A DNA stretch of 12,954 nt from an uncultured Bacilli bacterium. Its GTDB lineage: Bacteria; Bacillota_I; Bacilli_A; RF39; UBA660. Below are positions 6,509 to 12,954 of the stretch, piece after piece. The stretch lies in assembly GCA_947628445.1 (NCBI GenBank), contig CANQZX010000029.1, forward strand, positions 1 to 12,954. Direction: 5' to 3'. Position 1 is the stretch's first letter, and each line of letters begins with the position of its first letter. A program made the position numbers and the translations under genes. The notes under the pieces were generated by a model that worked only from the letters and a program-made list of their open reading frames with translations, was not told the origin of the DNA and did not search any database.

Positions 6509-7054
6509 ATGAAAATGGAGAAGGAACAAAAACATTTTTTGGCATTACAAACTTTGCCCGGGAAAAATGTCTATATTGATATCTCTTTACTTGATTTAGC
6601 AAATGGTTATTTTCCTAATACTTTAGAGGAAATTGATGCCTTTACCGCTTATTTTAGTCATGAAGAAATTATTAAGGCCATCCAAAGGGCTAATCTCGCG
6701 GATCAAGAGTTTTTAAATGGAACTTTATGTATTGTCGATAATCAAAAACATAAACCTTTAAAAGTTATAACCAAAGATTATTTAGATGGTTTTAATTTTG
6801 AACAATATCTTTTTCTTAATTTAAATGATAAGAATTTTACCAATCTTTTAATAAATAAGGCTACCTCTTTAATGGCAGATAATGTTAAGCCCATATTCCG
6901 GGAAAAAGTCAAAACCGAAGATTTCGCGGCTATTTTAGAAATGATTAATGCGATTCCATATTTAAAAAGACGGAAATTATTAGTTTATTTAATTGATCAT
7001 TATCGGCAAAATAAAGAAAAGGGTCAAGAATTAAAATTAGATAAAGCAGCGTAA
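6509..7054 (+). CDS. Conserved-looking cytosolic protein of unknown function (181 aa)
   Basis: I do not recognise this protein. It has no signal peptide or membrane segment, is mixed helix/strand and moderately charged, and has one Cys (GTLCIVDN). The N-terminal half includes HEEIIKAIQRANLADQEFLNG; the C-terminal half is helical and basic (LKRRKLLVYLIDHYRQNKEK). The start is ATG 6509, eight bases after AAAGGAG (6494-6500). An in-frame TTG at 6491 lies before that ribosome site and is rejected. It is a single-gene unit: a perfect consensus promoter in front and a terminator overlapping its own stop codon. Strong expression signals imply a housekeeping or abundant product. Arg codons are mostly CGG, as in the neighbouring resident genes. 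Confidence 0.82.
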   Translation: MKMEKEQKHFLALQTLPGKNVYIDISLLDLANGYFPNTLEEIDAFTAYFSHEEIIKAIQRANLADQEFLNGTLCIVDNQKHKPLKVITKDYLDGFNFEQYLFLNLNDKNFTNLLINKATSLMADNVKPIFREKVKTEDFAAILEMINAIPYLKRRKLLVYLIDHYRQNKEKGQELKLDKAA

Positions 7055-7066
7055 GTTGCTTTTTTT
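7043..7066 (+). terminator. Terminator overlapping the stop codon of the 181-aa gene
   Basis: AAAGCAGC (7043-7050) pairs with GTTGCTTT (7055-7062, one G-T pair) around GTAA, then T to 7066. The last codons and the stop form the stem and loop. Confidence 0.8.
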
Positions 7067-7120
7067 GTCAAATAAATGTCATAATGCGGCAAATTTTTAT
7101 TTATTTAGCTAGTTTTATTA

Positions 7121-7126
7121 TATAAT
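7121..7126 (+). promoter_or_regulatory. -10 box of the AI-2E-family transporter gene
   Basis: Perfect TATAAT 20 bp before the start codon. The -35 position (7098-7103, TATTTA) is poor, so expression may be modest or activator-dependent. Confidence 0.5.
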
Positions 7127-7145
7127 AGTAATAGTGAGGGATATT

Positions 7146-8294
7146 ATGTTTAAGAAAAATAAAAATATCGATAATGAAGGAATAAATGAAATTATTTATT
7201 TAGGACGCAATATTTTAAAATTATTTTATGTCGTATTAATTATTGGCATTGTTTTAGCGGCGGTGGCTTTAGCTCGTTTAATTGGTTTACTTTCCCTTAT
7301 TGTAACATTATGTAAGATTTTAGCCCCTTTATTTATTGGTTTTGTTATTGCTTGGTTATTTTCCCCAATAGTCAAGAAAATGACGAAAAAAGGGATGCCG
7401 CGGATTTTGGCCTCAATCATTGTTTATACTGTCTTTTTAATATTTATCGTTGTTTTTGTTCGCATCTTTATTCCCGTTTTATATGAAGAAATCAATGAAT
7501 TATTAGGTACTTTACCAAGTATTATTAATAAGATTACGGTATTTATCAATAATTTATTTAATAAAATTGATATTACGGGTATCGATGTCGATGGTATTAA
7601 AGAAAATGTTTTAATGACAATTAATAACTATGCAGCCAACTTATCGGAAAGTTTACCCAATACTTTAGTTACTGCTTTAAGTGGTTTAGTATCGGGTATT
7701 GGTACCATTTTCTTTGGTTTAGTTATTGGTTTATATATGTTATTTGATTTTGATAATGTGGCCAGTACTTTTATTAAGTTTTTCCCCAAAAGACATCAAA
7801 TGGAAGCTGCTCAATTATTAAATGATATTGGGATTGAGGTTCGTAAATGCGTAAACGGAACGATTTTAGTAGCTTGTATGGTCTTTATCTGTGATGTTAT
7901 TGGCTTTGCCATTGTTGGTTTAAATGCGGCTTTATTATTTGGTTTATTCTGTGGTATTACCGATCTTATTCCATATATTGGGCCATATATTGGGACTGCT
8001 GTTGCGACAATCGTCGGCTTTACGCAAAGTCCTTTAATCGGAATAGGGGTTTTACTGATTGCTTGCTTAGTCCAATTAATTGAAAGTTATGTTTTACAAC
8101 CAATTGTTATGAGTAAGGCCACCAATTTACATCCCGTGTTAATTATCGTTGGTTTATTAATCTTTGGTTATTTCTTTGGCATCGTAGGTATGGTTTTAGC
8201 TACGCCAATTCTTTCCATCTTAAAAGTTATATGGCATTTCTTAAACAATAAATACGAGTTTTATGATAACAAAGAACCTTTAGTGGAAAAATAA
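7146..8294 (+). CDS. AI-2E transporter family (PerM/UPF0118) membrane protein
   Basis: A 382-residue membrane protein. The N-terminal helices (about 18-75) include a hairpin ending IGFVIAWLFSPIVKKM. A central soluble stretch (about 110-190, NELLGTLPSIINKITVF...) separates them from the C-terminal helices. The C-terminus carries the family hallmarks LIPYIGPYIG, a Gln/Glu helix (LVQLIESYVLQPIVM) and GYFFGIVGMVLATPI. The family is named for E. coli TqsA, an autoinducer-2 exporter; other members carry out ion or solute export, so the substrate here is unknown. The start is ATG 7146 after GAGGGA; the GTG at 7134 overlaps that ribosome site. It is monocistronic, with terminators on both sides. Confidence 0.9.
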   Translation: MFKKNKNIDNEGINEIIYLGRNILKLFYVVLIIGIVLAAVALARLIGLLSLIVTLCKILAPLFIGFVIAWLFSPIVKKMTKKGMPRILASIIVYTVFLIFIVVFVRIFIPVLYEEINELLGTLPSIINKITVFINNLFNKIDITGIDVDGIKENVLMTINNYAANLSESLPNTLVTALSGLVSGIGTIFFGLVIGLYMLFDFDNVASTFIKFFPKRHQMEAAQLLNDIGIEVRKCVNGTILVACMVFICDVIGFAIVGLNAALLFGLFCGITDLIPYIGPYIGTAVATIVGFTQSPLIGIGVLLIACLVQLIESYVLQPIVMSKATNLHPVLIIVGLLIFGYFFGIVGMVLATPILSILKVIWHFLNNKYEFYDNKEPLVEK

Positions 8295-8318
8295 TTGAAA
8301 ATATTATTTTTCTTTTTT
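8286..8318 (+). terminator. Terminator of the AI-2E-family gene
   Basis: GAAAAATAAT (8286-8295) pairs perfectly with ATTATTTTTC (8303-8312), followed by TTTTTT. It overlaps the stop codon. Confidence 0.75.
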
Positions 8319-8355
8319 CTTTTGATGTCAAGTAAATAAAAAAATCTCCAAAGCC

Positions 8356-8382
8356 TTGACAATATATATATATATATATAAT
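8356..8382 (+). promoter_or_regulatory. Promoter with (TA)9 spacer repeat, likely phase-variable
   Basis: Perfect TTGACA (8356-8361) is followed by A and (TA)9 (8363-8380). The repeat runs into TATAAT at 8377-8382, giving a 15-bp spacer. Every TA gained or lost moves the boxes by 2 bp: (TA)10 gives the optimal 17. TA tracts between promoter boxes control fimbrial phase variation in Haemophilus influenzae (hif). In this copy the promoter should be weak. It lies about 100 bp ahead of the first surface-protein gene, which also has a closer promoter. Confidence 0.7.
8363..8380. repeat. (TA)9 simple sequence repeat
   Basis: Nine uninterrupted TA dinucleotides, the longest dinucleotide tract I see in the window and located exactly between promoter boxes. 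Such tracts slip during replication. Assemblies may collapse or average the number of units. Confidence 0.95.
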
Positions 8383-8420
8383 AAAAGGGAGGATAGGAAA
8401 AAAATATTTTTTCTTATGCC

Positions 8421-8449
8421 TGGATATTACATCTTAATAGATGTATAAT
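8421..8449 (+). promoter_or_regulatory. Proximal promoter of the 619-aa surface protein, with internal palindrome
   Basis: TGGATA (8421-8426), 17 bp, TATAAT (8444-8449). The same layout stands before the paralog (TAGATA-17-TATAAT at 10421-10449), followed in both by ATATAAA and AGAGGAGTGT. Here the spacer also holds TACATCT-TAAT-AGATGTA (8428-8445), a perfect inverted repeat overlapping the -10 box and a plausible repressor site; the paralog's spacer lacks this symmetry. Confidence 0.6.
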
Positions 8450-8480
8450 AAAAATATAAAGATAGAGGAGTGTTGTGGTA

Positions 8481-10340
8481 ATGAAAGAAGAAGAAAAAAA
8501 TAATTTAGAAAAGGAAAACAAAAAAAGAACTTTAATCTTAACTTTAATTGCCATTGTTACTTTATCTTTAGTAGCCATTGGAGCCGCTTATGCTTTCTTT
8601 GCTTCTCAAAACACTGGTAAAAAGGATGTTAATATTAATGCCGAATCAGGTACTACTGATGTCTTAACTTTTGAAAAAGGTAGTAATATTAGTATTACCG
8701 CTAGTATGGATAACTTTACTTCAGGTATGGGTAGTGAAGAAGGAAAAACTATAGCAAAAGCTAAATTAACGGCCAATGATGCGACTAATGAAGCCAGTGA
8801 TAGTTATTATGTTTATTTAAAAATAAATACTAATGAATTAAGATATACTAATTTTAAAGATGAAGCTGGTAATTTAAAACCCGGAATAGAACAAGCAGAT
8901 AAAACTATCATCCAACCAGACGAAACTCATACTACTAAAGTACCCGAATTAATCTTAACTGTTAAAGAAACTAATAAAGCCACTGGACAAACCAAAGAAT
9001 TAACACAGGAAGATATAGAAAATCTAACATATTATGAAAGTATCTCTACGAAAAAGAAAACAGAAGATAGTACCGAAGATGTAACCATTAGTGGTTTTGA
9101 TATAACGGAAGCTAAGGGAATGATATTACTAAAATATGAAAATATTCATACCAGTAATGACGAAAAAGATGAGGGAAGAGAAAACTTACCAAATATGACA
9201 ACGCATGAATGGGAAATAACAGTAACTTTAATAAACTTAGATAGTGATCAAAATAATAATACAGGCAAAGCCTTTGAAGCTATTTTAATCTTACAAAAGG
9301 ATGAAGATACAGTTAGTAAGCTACTAAAACTAGCCAATAAAGAAGGCGAAACGCCAACCTTAATAAAACATAATGTAGAAGCTATGGCTGATCTCGAAAT
9401 AGCTAACGAGAATCTAATAGCTAATGATGATAGTTACAGATATAGTGGCTCAAGTGAAAGTGTGAAGAACTATATCTGTTTAGATGGAACAAGTACGGAA
9501 AATGAATGTAGTTCAGATGCCGACCTTTATCGGATAATAGGTTTATTTCCAAATGATATAGGCGAATATGAAATGAAATTAATCAAATATGATTATGCAA
9601 CTAAAGAAGAATTAGGAGCTGAAACAACACAAGGCGGAGCCTATGGTGACGATTATAGTTATACCAAAGATAATTACAAGGGTAATAATGCCGCAAATAT
9701 AGCATCATATTATTGGAGTTACACGGGCTCAGGAGCCTATAATAACATGTGGCAATATAGTAACTTAAATAAAATAAATCTAAATGATTATTATATAAAT
9801 ACGTATTTAGCAAAAGTAAGTGGCTTAAGTGAACATATAACGGAACATACATGGACAACCGGAGGGTTTTCAAGTTCTGGTACACCAAAACAAGTTTATA
9901 ATCAAGAATTAGGAATTGAAAAACTACAAGTAGGAGCCAGAAATTGTTTTAATGACGATTATACTAAAGGTTCAAGAGCATGTACTGAAGACGATTTAAG
10001 CTATAAAGATGCTAAAATAGGTTTAATGTATTTAAGTGATTATGGTTATGCTGCCTATCCCGAAGCATGGAATCTAAATGTAACCAATTCAGATGAATAT
10101 GATAGTAATATAGTAAAAGAAAATAACTGGATGTATATGGGACTAGATGAATGGACAATTTCTCGTCGTTCAGACCATGGCAACGATGCATGGAGTGTTA
10201 TCGATTCGGGCAATGCGAAAATCAGCAGCGGCGTAGTTCTCAACTATGGCGTCAGGCCAGTCTTTTATTTAGACTCTTCAACCAAAATTGCCAGTGGCGA
10301 AGGAACTCACGATAACCCATTCCGTCTTTCATGGAATTAA
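8481..10340 (+). CDS. Exported surface protein with beta-rich N-domain and variable C-type-lectin-like C-domain (619 aa)
   Basis: Probably displayed on the cell surface to bind a ligand. A Lys/Glu-rich cytosolic start precedes one hydrophobic segment (about 17-38) ending GAAYAFFASQ. This resembles SipW-processed TasA/camelysin-type leaders and could be cleaved after AYA or kept as an anchor. Residues about 45-275 are beta-rich. Residues about 300-619 form a C-terminal domain with paired Cys (YICLDG...NEC and RNCF...RAC), LYRIIGLFPND, NNWMYMGLDEWTISR, a hypervariable stretch (561-590) and VRPVFYL, a pattern I associate with DUF6273-like, C-type-lectin/FGE-fold domains. The start is ATG 8481, ten bases after AGAGGAG; GTG 8475 is rejected. 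It shares promoter, N-domain and C-domain with the next gene. Ligand and pathway are unknown. Confidence 0.8.
   Translation: MKEEEKNNLEKENKKRTLILTLIAIVTLSLVAIGAAYAFFASQNTGKKDVNINAESGTTDVLTFEKGSNISITASMDNFTSGMGSEEGKTIAKAKLTANDATNEASDSYYVYLKINTNELRYTNFKDEAGNLKPGIEQADKTIIQPDETHTTKVPELILTVKETNKATGQTKELTQEDIENLTYYESISTKKKTEDSTEDVTISGFDITEAKGMILLKYENIHTSNDEKDEGRENLPNMTTHEWEITVTLINLDSDQNNNTGKAFEAILILQKDEDTVSKLLKLANKEGETPTLIKHNVEAMADLEIANENLIANDDSYRYSGSSESVKNYICLDGTSTENECSSDADLYRIIGLFPNDIGEYEMKLIKYDYATKEELGAETTQGGAYGDDYSYTKDNYKGNNAANIASYYWSYTGSGAYNNMWQYSNLNKINLNDYYINTYLAKVSGLSEHITEHTWTTGGFSSSGTPKQVYNQELGIEKLQVGARNCFNDDYTKGSRACTEDDLSYKDAKIGLMYLSDYGYAAYPEAWNLNVTNSDEYDSNIVKENNWMYMGLDEWTISRRSDHGNDAWSVIDSGNAKISSGVVLNYGVRPVFYLDSSTKIASGEGTHDNPFRLSWN
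10161..10260 (+). other. Candidate hypervariable region of the 619-aa surface protein
   Basis: Codons for residues 561-593, between the conserved WTI and VFYL. My count gives 53 G+C in these 100 bases, against 30 in the 100 before and 31 in the 80 after; A is 24 of 100. Only a few positions match the paralog (the Asp, AW and one Gly) before both return to VRPVFYL. The position fits the diversified site of C-type-lectin-fold DGR targets, where template adenines become any base. That process would lower A and raise GC in an AT-rich gene. The mechanism is inferred. Confidence 0.55.
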
Positions 10341-10346
10341 AAAATG

Positions 10347-10369
10347 AAAGCCAATTATCTGGCTTTTTT
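10347..10369 (+). terminator. Terminator between the two surface-protein genes
   Basis: AAAGCCA (10347-10353) pairs with TGGCTTT (10360-10366) around ATTATC, then T to 10369. With the promoter at 10421, it shows that the paralogs are separate transcription units. Confidence 0.85.
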
Positions 10370-10420
10370 AATGGAAAAAATTTTCAATAATTTGTAATTT
10401 TATCTTTCTTTTTTTATGGC

Positions 10421-10449
10421 TAGATATTATATTAAATATTATGTATAAT
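10421..10449 (+). promoter_or_regulatory. Promoter of the 764-aa surface protein
   Basis: TAGATA (10421-10426), 17 bp, TATAAT (10444-10449), in the same sequence context as the proximal promoter of the paralog. It has no TA tract. The in-frame ATG at 10441 overlaps the -10 box and cannot be the start. Confidence 0.6.
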
Positions 10450-10482
10450 AAAGATATAAAAATAGAGGAGTGTGTTGGAGTA

Positions 10483-12777
10483 ATGAATGAAGAAAAAAAT
10501 AAATTAAGTAAAGAAAGCAAAAAGCAAACAGTTATTATGGCTTTAATTGCGGTTGTCACTTTATTATTAGTTGTTATTGGTGCAACGTATGCTTTCTTTG
10601 CTAGTCAAAATACCGGTAAAAAAGATGTTAATATTAATGCTGAAAGTGGTACTACGGATGTTTTAACGTTTGAATCGGGGAAAGGTATTGATATTACCGC
10701 TAATATGGAAAACTTTGCAGCTGGTATGACGAGTGTTTCTCAAACCACTAATCCTAAAGCAACTTTAAGAGCTAATGATGCGACGAAAAAAGCGGAAGAA
10801 GAATATAACGTTTATTTAGTAATTGATGAAAATGGTTTAATCTATACTGATAAAGAAAATAAAACTCCTGAATTATTATTGCAAGTAAAAACTCCAGGTC
10901 CAAATGGATCCGAAATCAAAGATATTCCAGGTTTAAAATATTATGAAAATGTTGATGGTCAAGAAGGAGTCAGTGGTTTTGATATAACCAATAAAAAAAA
11001 TGCCTTTGCTATTTATGAAGGATATAAAATTAGTGTTGGTGAAGAGGATGATGGGGTAAAAGTAGATACTTGGGAAGTTACAGTTACTTTAGTTAATTTT
11101 CAAAAGGGTAATCAAAATGACAATACAGGTAGAAACTTTCATGCTCGTATTGTGATGACCAAAGGTACTGAAGAAAATGTCTATAAATTAGCTCATATTA
11201 ATACGGTTAGTACCGAAAAAACCACTGATAGTATTATCGCCACTTTAGATATAACTGATGGTACGAAAGAAATAACAGAATATTGGTTTGGTATTGAAAG
11301 TAAAGGAGAAGTAGTGGCAGCATCAGAAGAAGAGTTTAATGATTACCACCAAAGCGAAACAGGAGCAACATACACTTTTAATGGTTTAAAAGACAATACC
11401 AATTATGTAATCCATAGTTATGTCGTGGATGAAGAAGGATTCAAATCAAATGTTTATGAAACAGAATTTGTTGCTACAAATAAATTGCCTAAAATATTGA
11501 CGGCTACAGCAACAGTTACTAGTTATGATACTATTGAAGTAAAGGTAACCGGAACCGAAAATGGTACTAATCCAATAAGTAACTATAGGTATCAAATCGA
11601 AACTAATGATGAAATAATGGAAGATAAAACTATTACTAAAGCGGAACCAACGCATACTTTTAATGGCTTAACGGAATTAACCCAATATAAAATAATTATT
11701 AATGCTATTGATAGTAATAATAAAGAATCAAATAATTATGAAATTGATGTAACAACTAGAAAAATTTATTTACATGAAATGTGTACAGATAATACAGCTG
11801 TCTGTCAATTAGCTAAAAAAACTACAACTGATGCCGCCTTGAACTTACATAGTACAGATTACCTTAGCAATATGGACATAGCAAATAAAGAATTAAATGC
11901 TAATGATAGTTCATATCGTTATAGTGGCTCAAACGATATTGTTAATAATTATGTTTGTTTAGATGGTCAAACAACTAAAGATACCTGTAACTCTGAAGAC
12001 GATTTATATCGGATAATAGGTTTATTTCCCAATGATGGCGTATATGAAATGAAACTCATTAAAGCAATTTATGGCAATGAGAAAGAATTAGGTACTAATT
12101 TTGATGTGGAAAATAGTGCTTATGCTGCTAAAGATTCTTATGCTTGGAATAATGCCAGAGGAGACACTTTTGGATCTGGAAGTACAAATATGTGGCAATA
12201 TAGTAATTTAAATGAAATAAATTTAAATGATTTCTACTACGATTATATAACTACAAAAGTAAGTGACCTAAGTAACCATATAACCGGACATAAATGGACA
12301 ACCGGGGGATTTGATGACGCAATATTAAAGGCTCAAGAAATATACAATTTTGAATTAGGTACTAAAAAATTAACAACAAATGATTCAAGATGTTATGCTG
12401 AAGATAATAACTTTATGGCAATTAAATGTCAAGATGTCGACATAACCCATGACGCCCCAATTGGGTTAATGTATGTAAGTGATTATGGATTTGCCGCTTA
12501 TCCAGAGGCTTGGGGAAAAAAAGTAGGATATGATGAATATAATGATGAAAATATAACAAAAAATAATTGGATGTATACGGGGATTTGGGAATGGACAATT
12601 TCTCGGACAACAGATTTGGGGTTTTATGCCTGGTATATTGATGGTTTAGGCAGCGTAAATTGTCTTGAAGTAACCACTGCGTTTAATGTTAGACCTGTTT
12701 TTTATCTTGATGCAACAACCAAAATTGCTGGTGGAGAAGGAACTCACGATAATCCATATCGTCTTAAATGGAATTAA
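10483..12777 (+). CDS. Exported surface protein with two fibronectin-III-like modules and variable C-domain (764 aa)
   Basis: Paralog of the preceding protein. Residues about 1-40 are a basic start plus hydrophobic leader (VVIGATYAFFASQ). About 40-236 is the same beta-rich domain (KKDVNINAESGTTDVLTFE is identical in both). About 238-333 and 335-428 are two beta-sandwich modules of fibronectin-III type (TYTFNGLKDNTNYVIHSYV and THTFNGLTELTQYKIIINA) that the paralog lacks; they would extend the tip further from the cell. A Cys-bearing linker (EMCTDNTAVC) leads to the C-terminal domain (about 445-764) with YVCLDG, LYRIIGLFPND, WTISR, a variable stretch and VRPVFYL. The start is ATG 10483, 12 bases after AGAGGAG; a nearer GGAG is only two bases away. 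Likely an adhesin or receptor; ligand unknown. Confidence 0.8.
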   Translation: MNEEKNKLSKESKKQTVIMALIAVVTLLLVVIGATYAFFASQNTGKKDVNINAESGTTDVLTFESGKGIDITANMENFAAGMTSVSQTTNPKATLRANDATKKAEEEYNVYLVIDENGLIYTDKENKTPELLLQVKTPGPNGSEIKDIPGLKYYENVDGQEGVSGFDITNKKNAFAIYEGYKISVGEEDDGVKVDTWEVTVTLVNFQKGNQNDNTGRNFHARIVMTKGTEENVYKLAHINTVSTEKTTDSIIATLDITDGTKEITEYWFGIESKGEVVAASEEEFNDYHQSETGATYTFNGLKDNTNYVIHSYVVDEEGFKSNVYETEFVATNKLPKILTATATVTSYDTIEVKVTGTENGTNPISNYRYQIETNDEIMEDKTITKAEPTHTFNGLTELTQYKIIINAIDSNNKESNNYEIDVTTRKIYLHEMCTDNTAVCQLAKKTTTDAALNLHSTDYLSNMDIANKELNANDSSYRYSGSNDIVNNYVCLDGQTTKDTCNSEDDLYRIIGLFPNDGVYEMKLIKAIYGNEKELGTNFDVENSAYAAKDSYAWNNARGDTFGSGSTNMWQYSNLNEINLNDFYYDYITTKVSDLSNHITGHKWTTGGFDDAILKAQEIYNFELGTKKLTTNDSRCYAEDNNFMAIKCQDVDITHDAPIGLMYVSDYGFAAYPEAWGKKVGYDEYNDENITKNNWMYTGIWEWTISRTTDLGFYAWYIDGLGSVNCLEVTTAFNVRPVFYLDATTKIAGGEGTHDNPYRLKWN
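12601..12700 (+). other. Candidate hypervariable region of the 764-aa surface protein
   Basis: Codons from residue 707, between WTISR and VRPVFYL. By my count 40 of 100 bases are G+C against 17 of the 60 before, and A is 23 of 100. The stretch holds 27 residues between the flanking motifs, versus 28 in the paralog. That one-residue difference argues against both being copied from a single template. Only Asp, AW and one Gly remain aligned with the paralog. Confidence 0.5.
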
Positions 12778-12786
12778 AAATAAATT

Positions 12787-12814
12787 AACTATCTAATAGC
12801 TGATAGTTTTTTTA
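12787..12814 (+). terminator. Terminator after the 764-aa surface protein
   Basis: AACTATC (12787-12793) pairs with GATAGTT (12802-12808) around an 8-nt loop, followed by T to 12813. Confidence 0.8.
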
Positions 12815-12855
12815 TTTAATTTAATAATAAGAATCCCTACAACAGATTAAAAAAG

Positions 12856-12898
12856 ATTGAATTAAATTAGAAATTCTCGAAAATAATAAAAATTCAAT
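12856..12898. repeat. Inverted repeat in the right-end intergenic region
   Basis: ATTGAATT (12856-12863) and AATTCAAT (12891-12898) form an 8-bp AT-only stem with a 27-nt loop. In such AT-rich DNA this may be chance. No gene is visible between 12814 and the window end. Confidence 0.3.
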
Positions 12899-12908
12899 TT
12901 GTAAGAGT

Positions 12909-12936
12909 AAAATCCCAATCAATGTGGGATTTTTTT
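12909..12936. terminator. Strong terminator near the right edge
   Basis: AAAATCCCA (12909-12917) pairs perfectly with TGGGATTTT (12925-12933), with T to 12936. It may end an RNA made from the preceding 90 bp, catch read-through, or serve a convergent gene outside the window. Confidence 0.75.
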
Positions 12937-12954
12937 ACGAAAAATAGTTGAAAA

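Noticed and set aside
8411..8450. Ten-codon open frame starting ATGCCTGG before the first surface-protein gene
   Set aside because: The GGGAGG upstream is too far away, the frame overlaps the proximal promoter, and the equivalent stretch before the paralog is not conserved as peptide.
9601..9888. Minus-strand open frame inside the 619-aa surface-protein gene
   Set aside because: Antisense shadow, as are those at 10055-10243, 11446-11655 and 12422-12610; no start signals or recognisable protein features.
10441..10482. Upstream ATG extending the 764-aa protein by 14 residues
   Set aside because: It overlaps the TATAAT box and lies upstream of the AGAGGAG ribosome site that the paralog also uses.
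1..12954. Complete diversity-generating retroelement in the window
   Set aside because: No reverse transcriptase, accessory gene or template repeat was found; only candidate target regions are present.
1..12954. CRISPR array, rRNA or tRNA genes
   Set aside because: No regularly spaced repeats, rRNA motifs or cloverleaf-like segments were noticed on either strand.
1..12954. UGA read as tryptophan (Mollicutes code)
   Set aside because: Tryptophans are TGG and frames are full length under the standard code; the lack of TGA stops in nine genes is suggestive but too few to matter.

Overview
This is a low-GC (roughly 30%) bacterial chromosome segment. Strong Shine-Dalgarno sites, sigma-A-type promoters, intrinsic terminators and the YihY and AI-2E-type membrane proteins point to Bacillota. 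The two large surface proteins at the right end resemble families I associate with uncultured gut Bacilli (RF39/Mollicutes-related lineages); that placement is an inference. Trp is encoded by TGG, and all nine stops are TAA or TAG, so the standard code fits, though no gene here ends in TGA.

Left part (1-2908), mobile and degraded. A minus-strand tyrosine recombinase (68-1231) stops just before its nucleophilic Tyr should appear. Upstream of it lies a cluster of TTATCTCGGA inverted repeats, including a 32-bp perfect palindrome. An IS element (1408-2844) follows, with 14-bp terminal inverted repeats, a DDE transposase, internal terminators, and a 16-bp hairpin at the transposase start arranged like the anti-read-through hairpins of IS10/IS50. 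The right flank of the IS is the last six codons (RLSWN-stop) plus terminator of a third copy of the surface-protein family found at 8.5-12.8 kb.

Middle part (2923-8318), apparently resident genes. A three-gene operon encodes a small single-pass membrane protein, a solute-binding-protein/TM/GGDEF-type sensor with a degenerate DGNEF signature, and a YihY/BrkB membrane protein. Next come a cytosolic protein of unknown function under a consensus promoter (TTGACA-17-TATAAT) and an AI-2E-transporter-family protein. Each transcription unit ends in a recognisable terminator.

Right part (8356-12813), a surface-variation locus. Two paralogous exported proteins (619 and 764 aa) share an N-terminal signal/anchor, a beta-rich N-domain and a cysteine-containing C-terminal domain ending in RPVFYL. 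The second has two extra fibronectin-III-like modules. Near both C-termini about 100 bp is richer in G+C and poorer in A than its surroundings, at the place where related C-type-lectin-fold proteins are altered by diversity-generating retroelements (DGRs). Upstream of the first gene a TTGACA box is followed by a (TA)9 tract that sets its distance to TATAAT at 15 bp; one more TA would make it the optimal 17. The most interesting hypothesis is a surface-display family with both promoter-slippage ON/OFF control and hypervariable ligand-binding tips. No reverse transcriptase or template repeat is visible here, so the retroelement part remains unproven.
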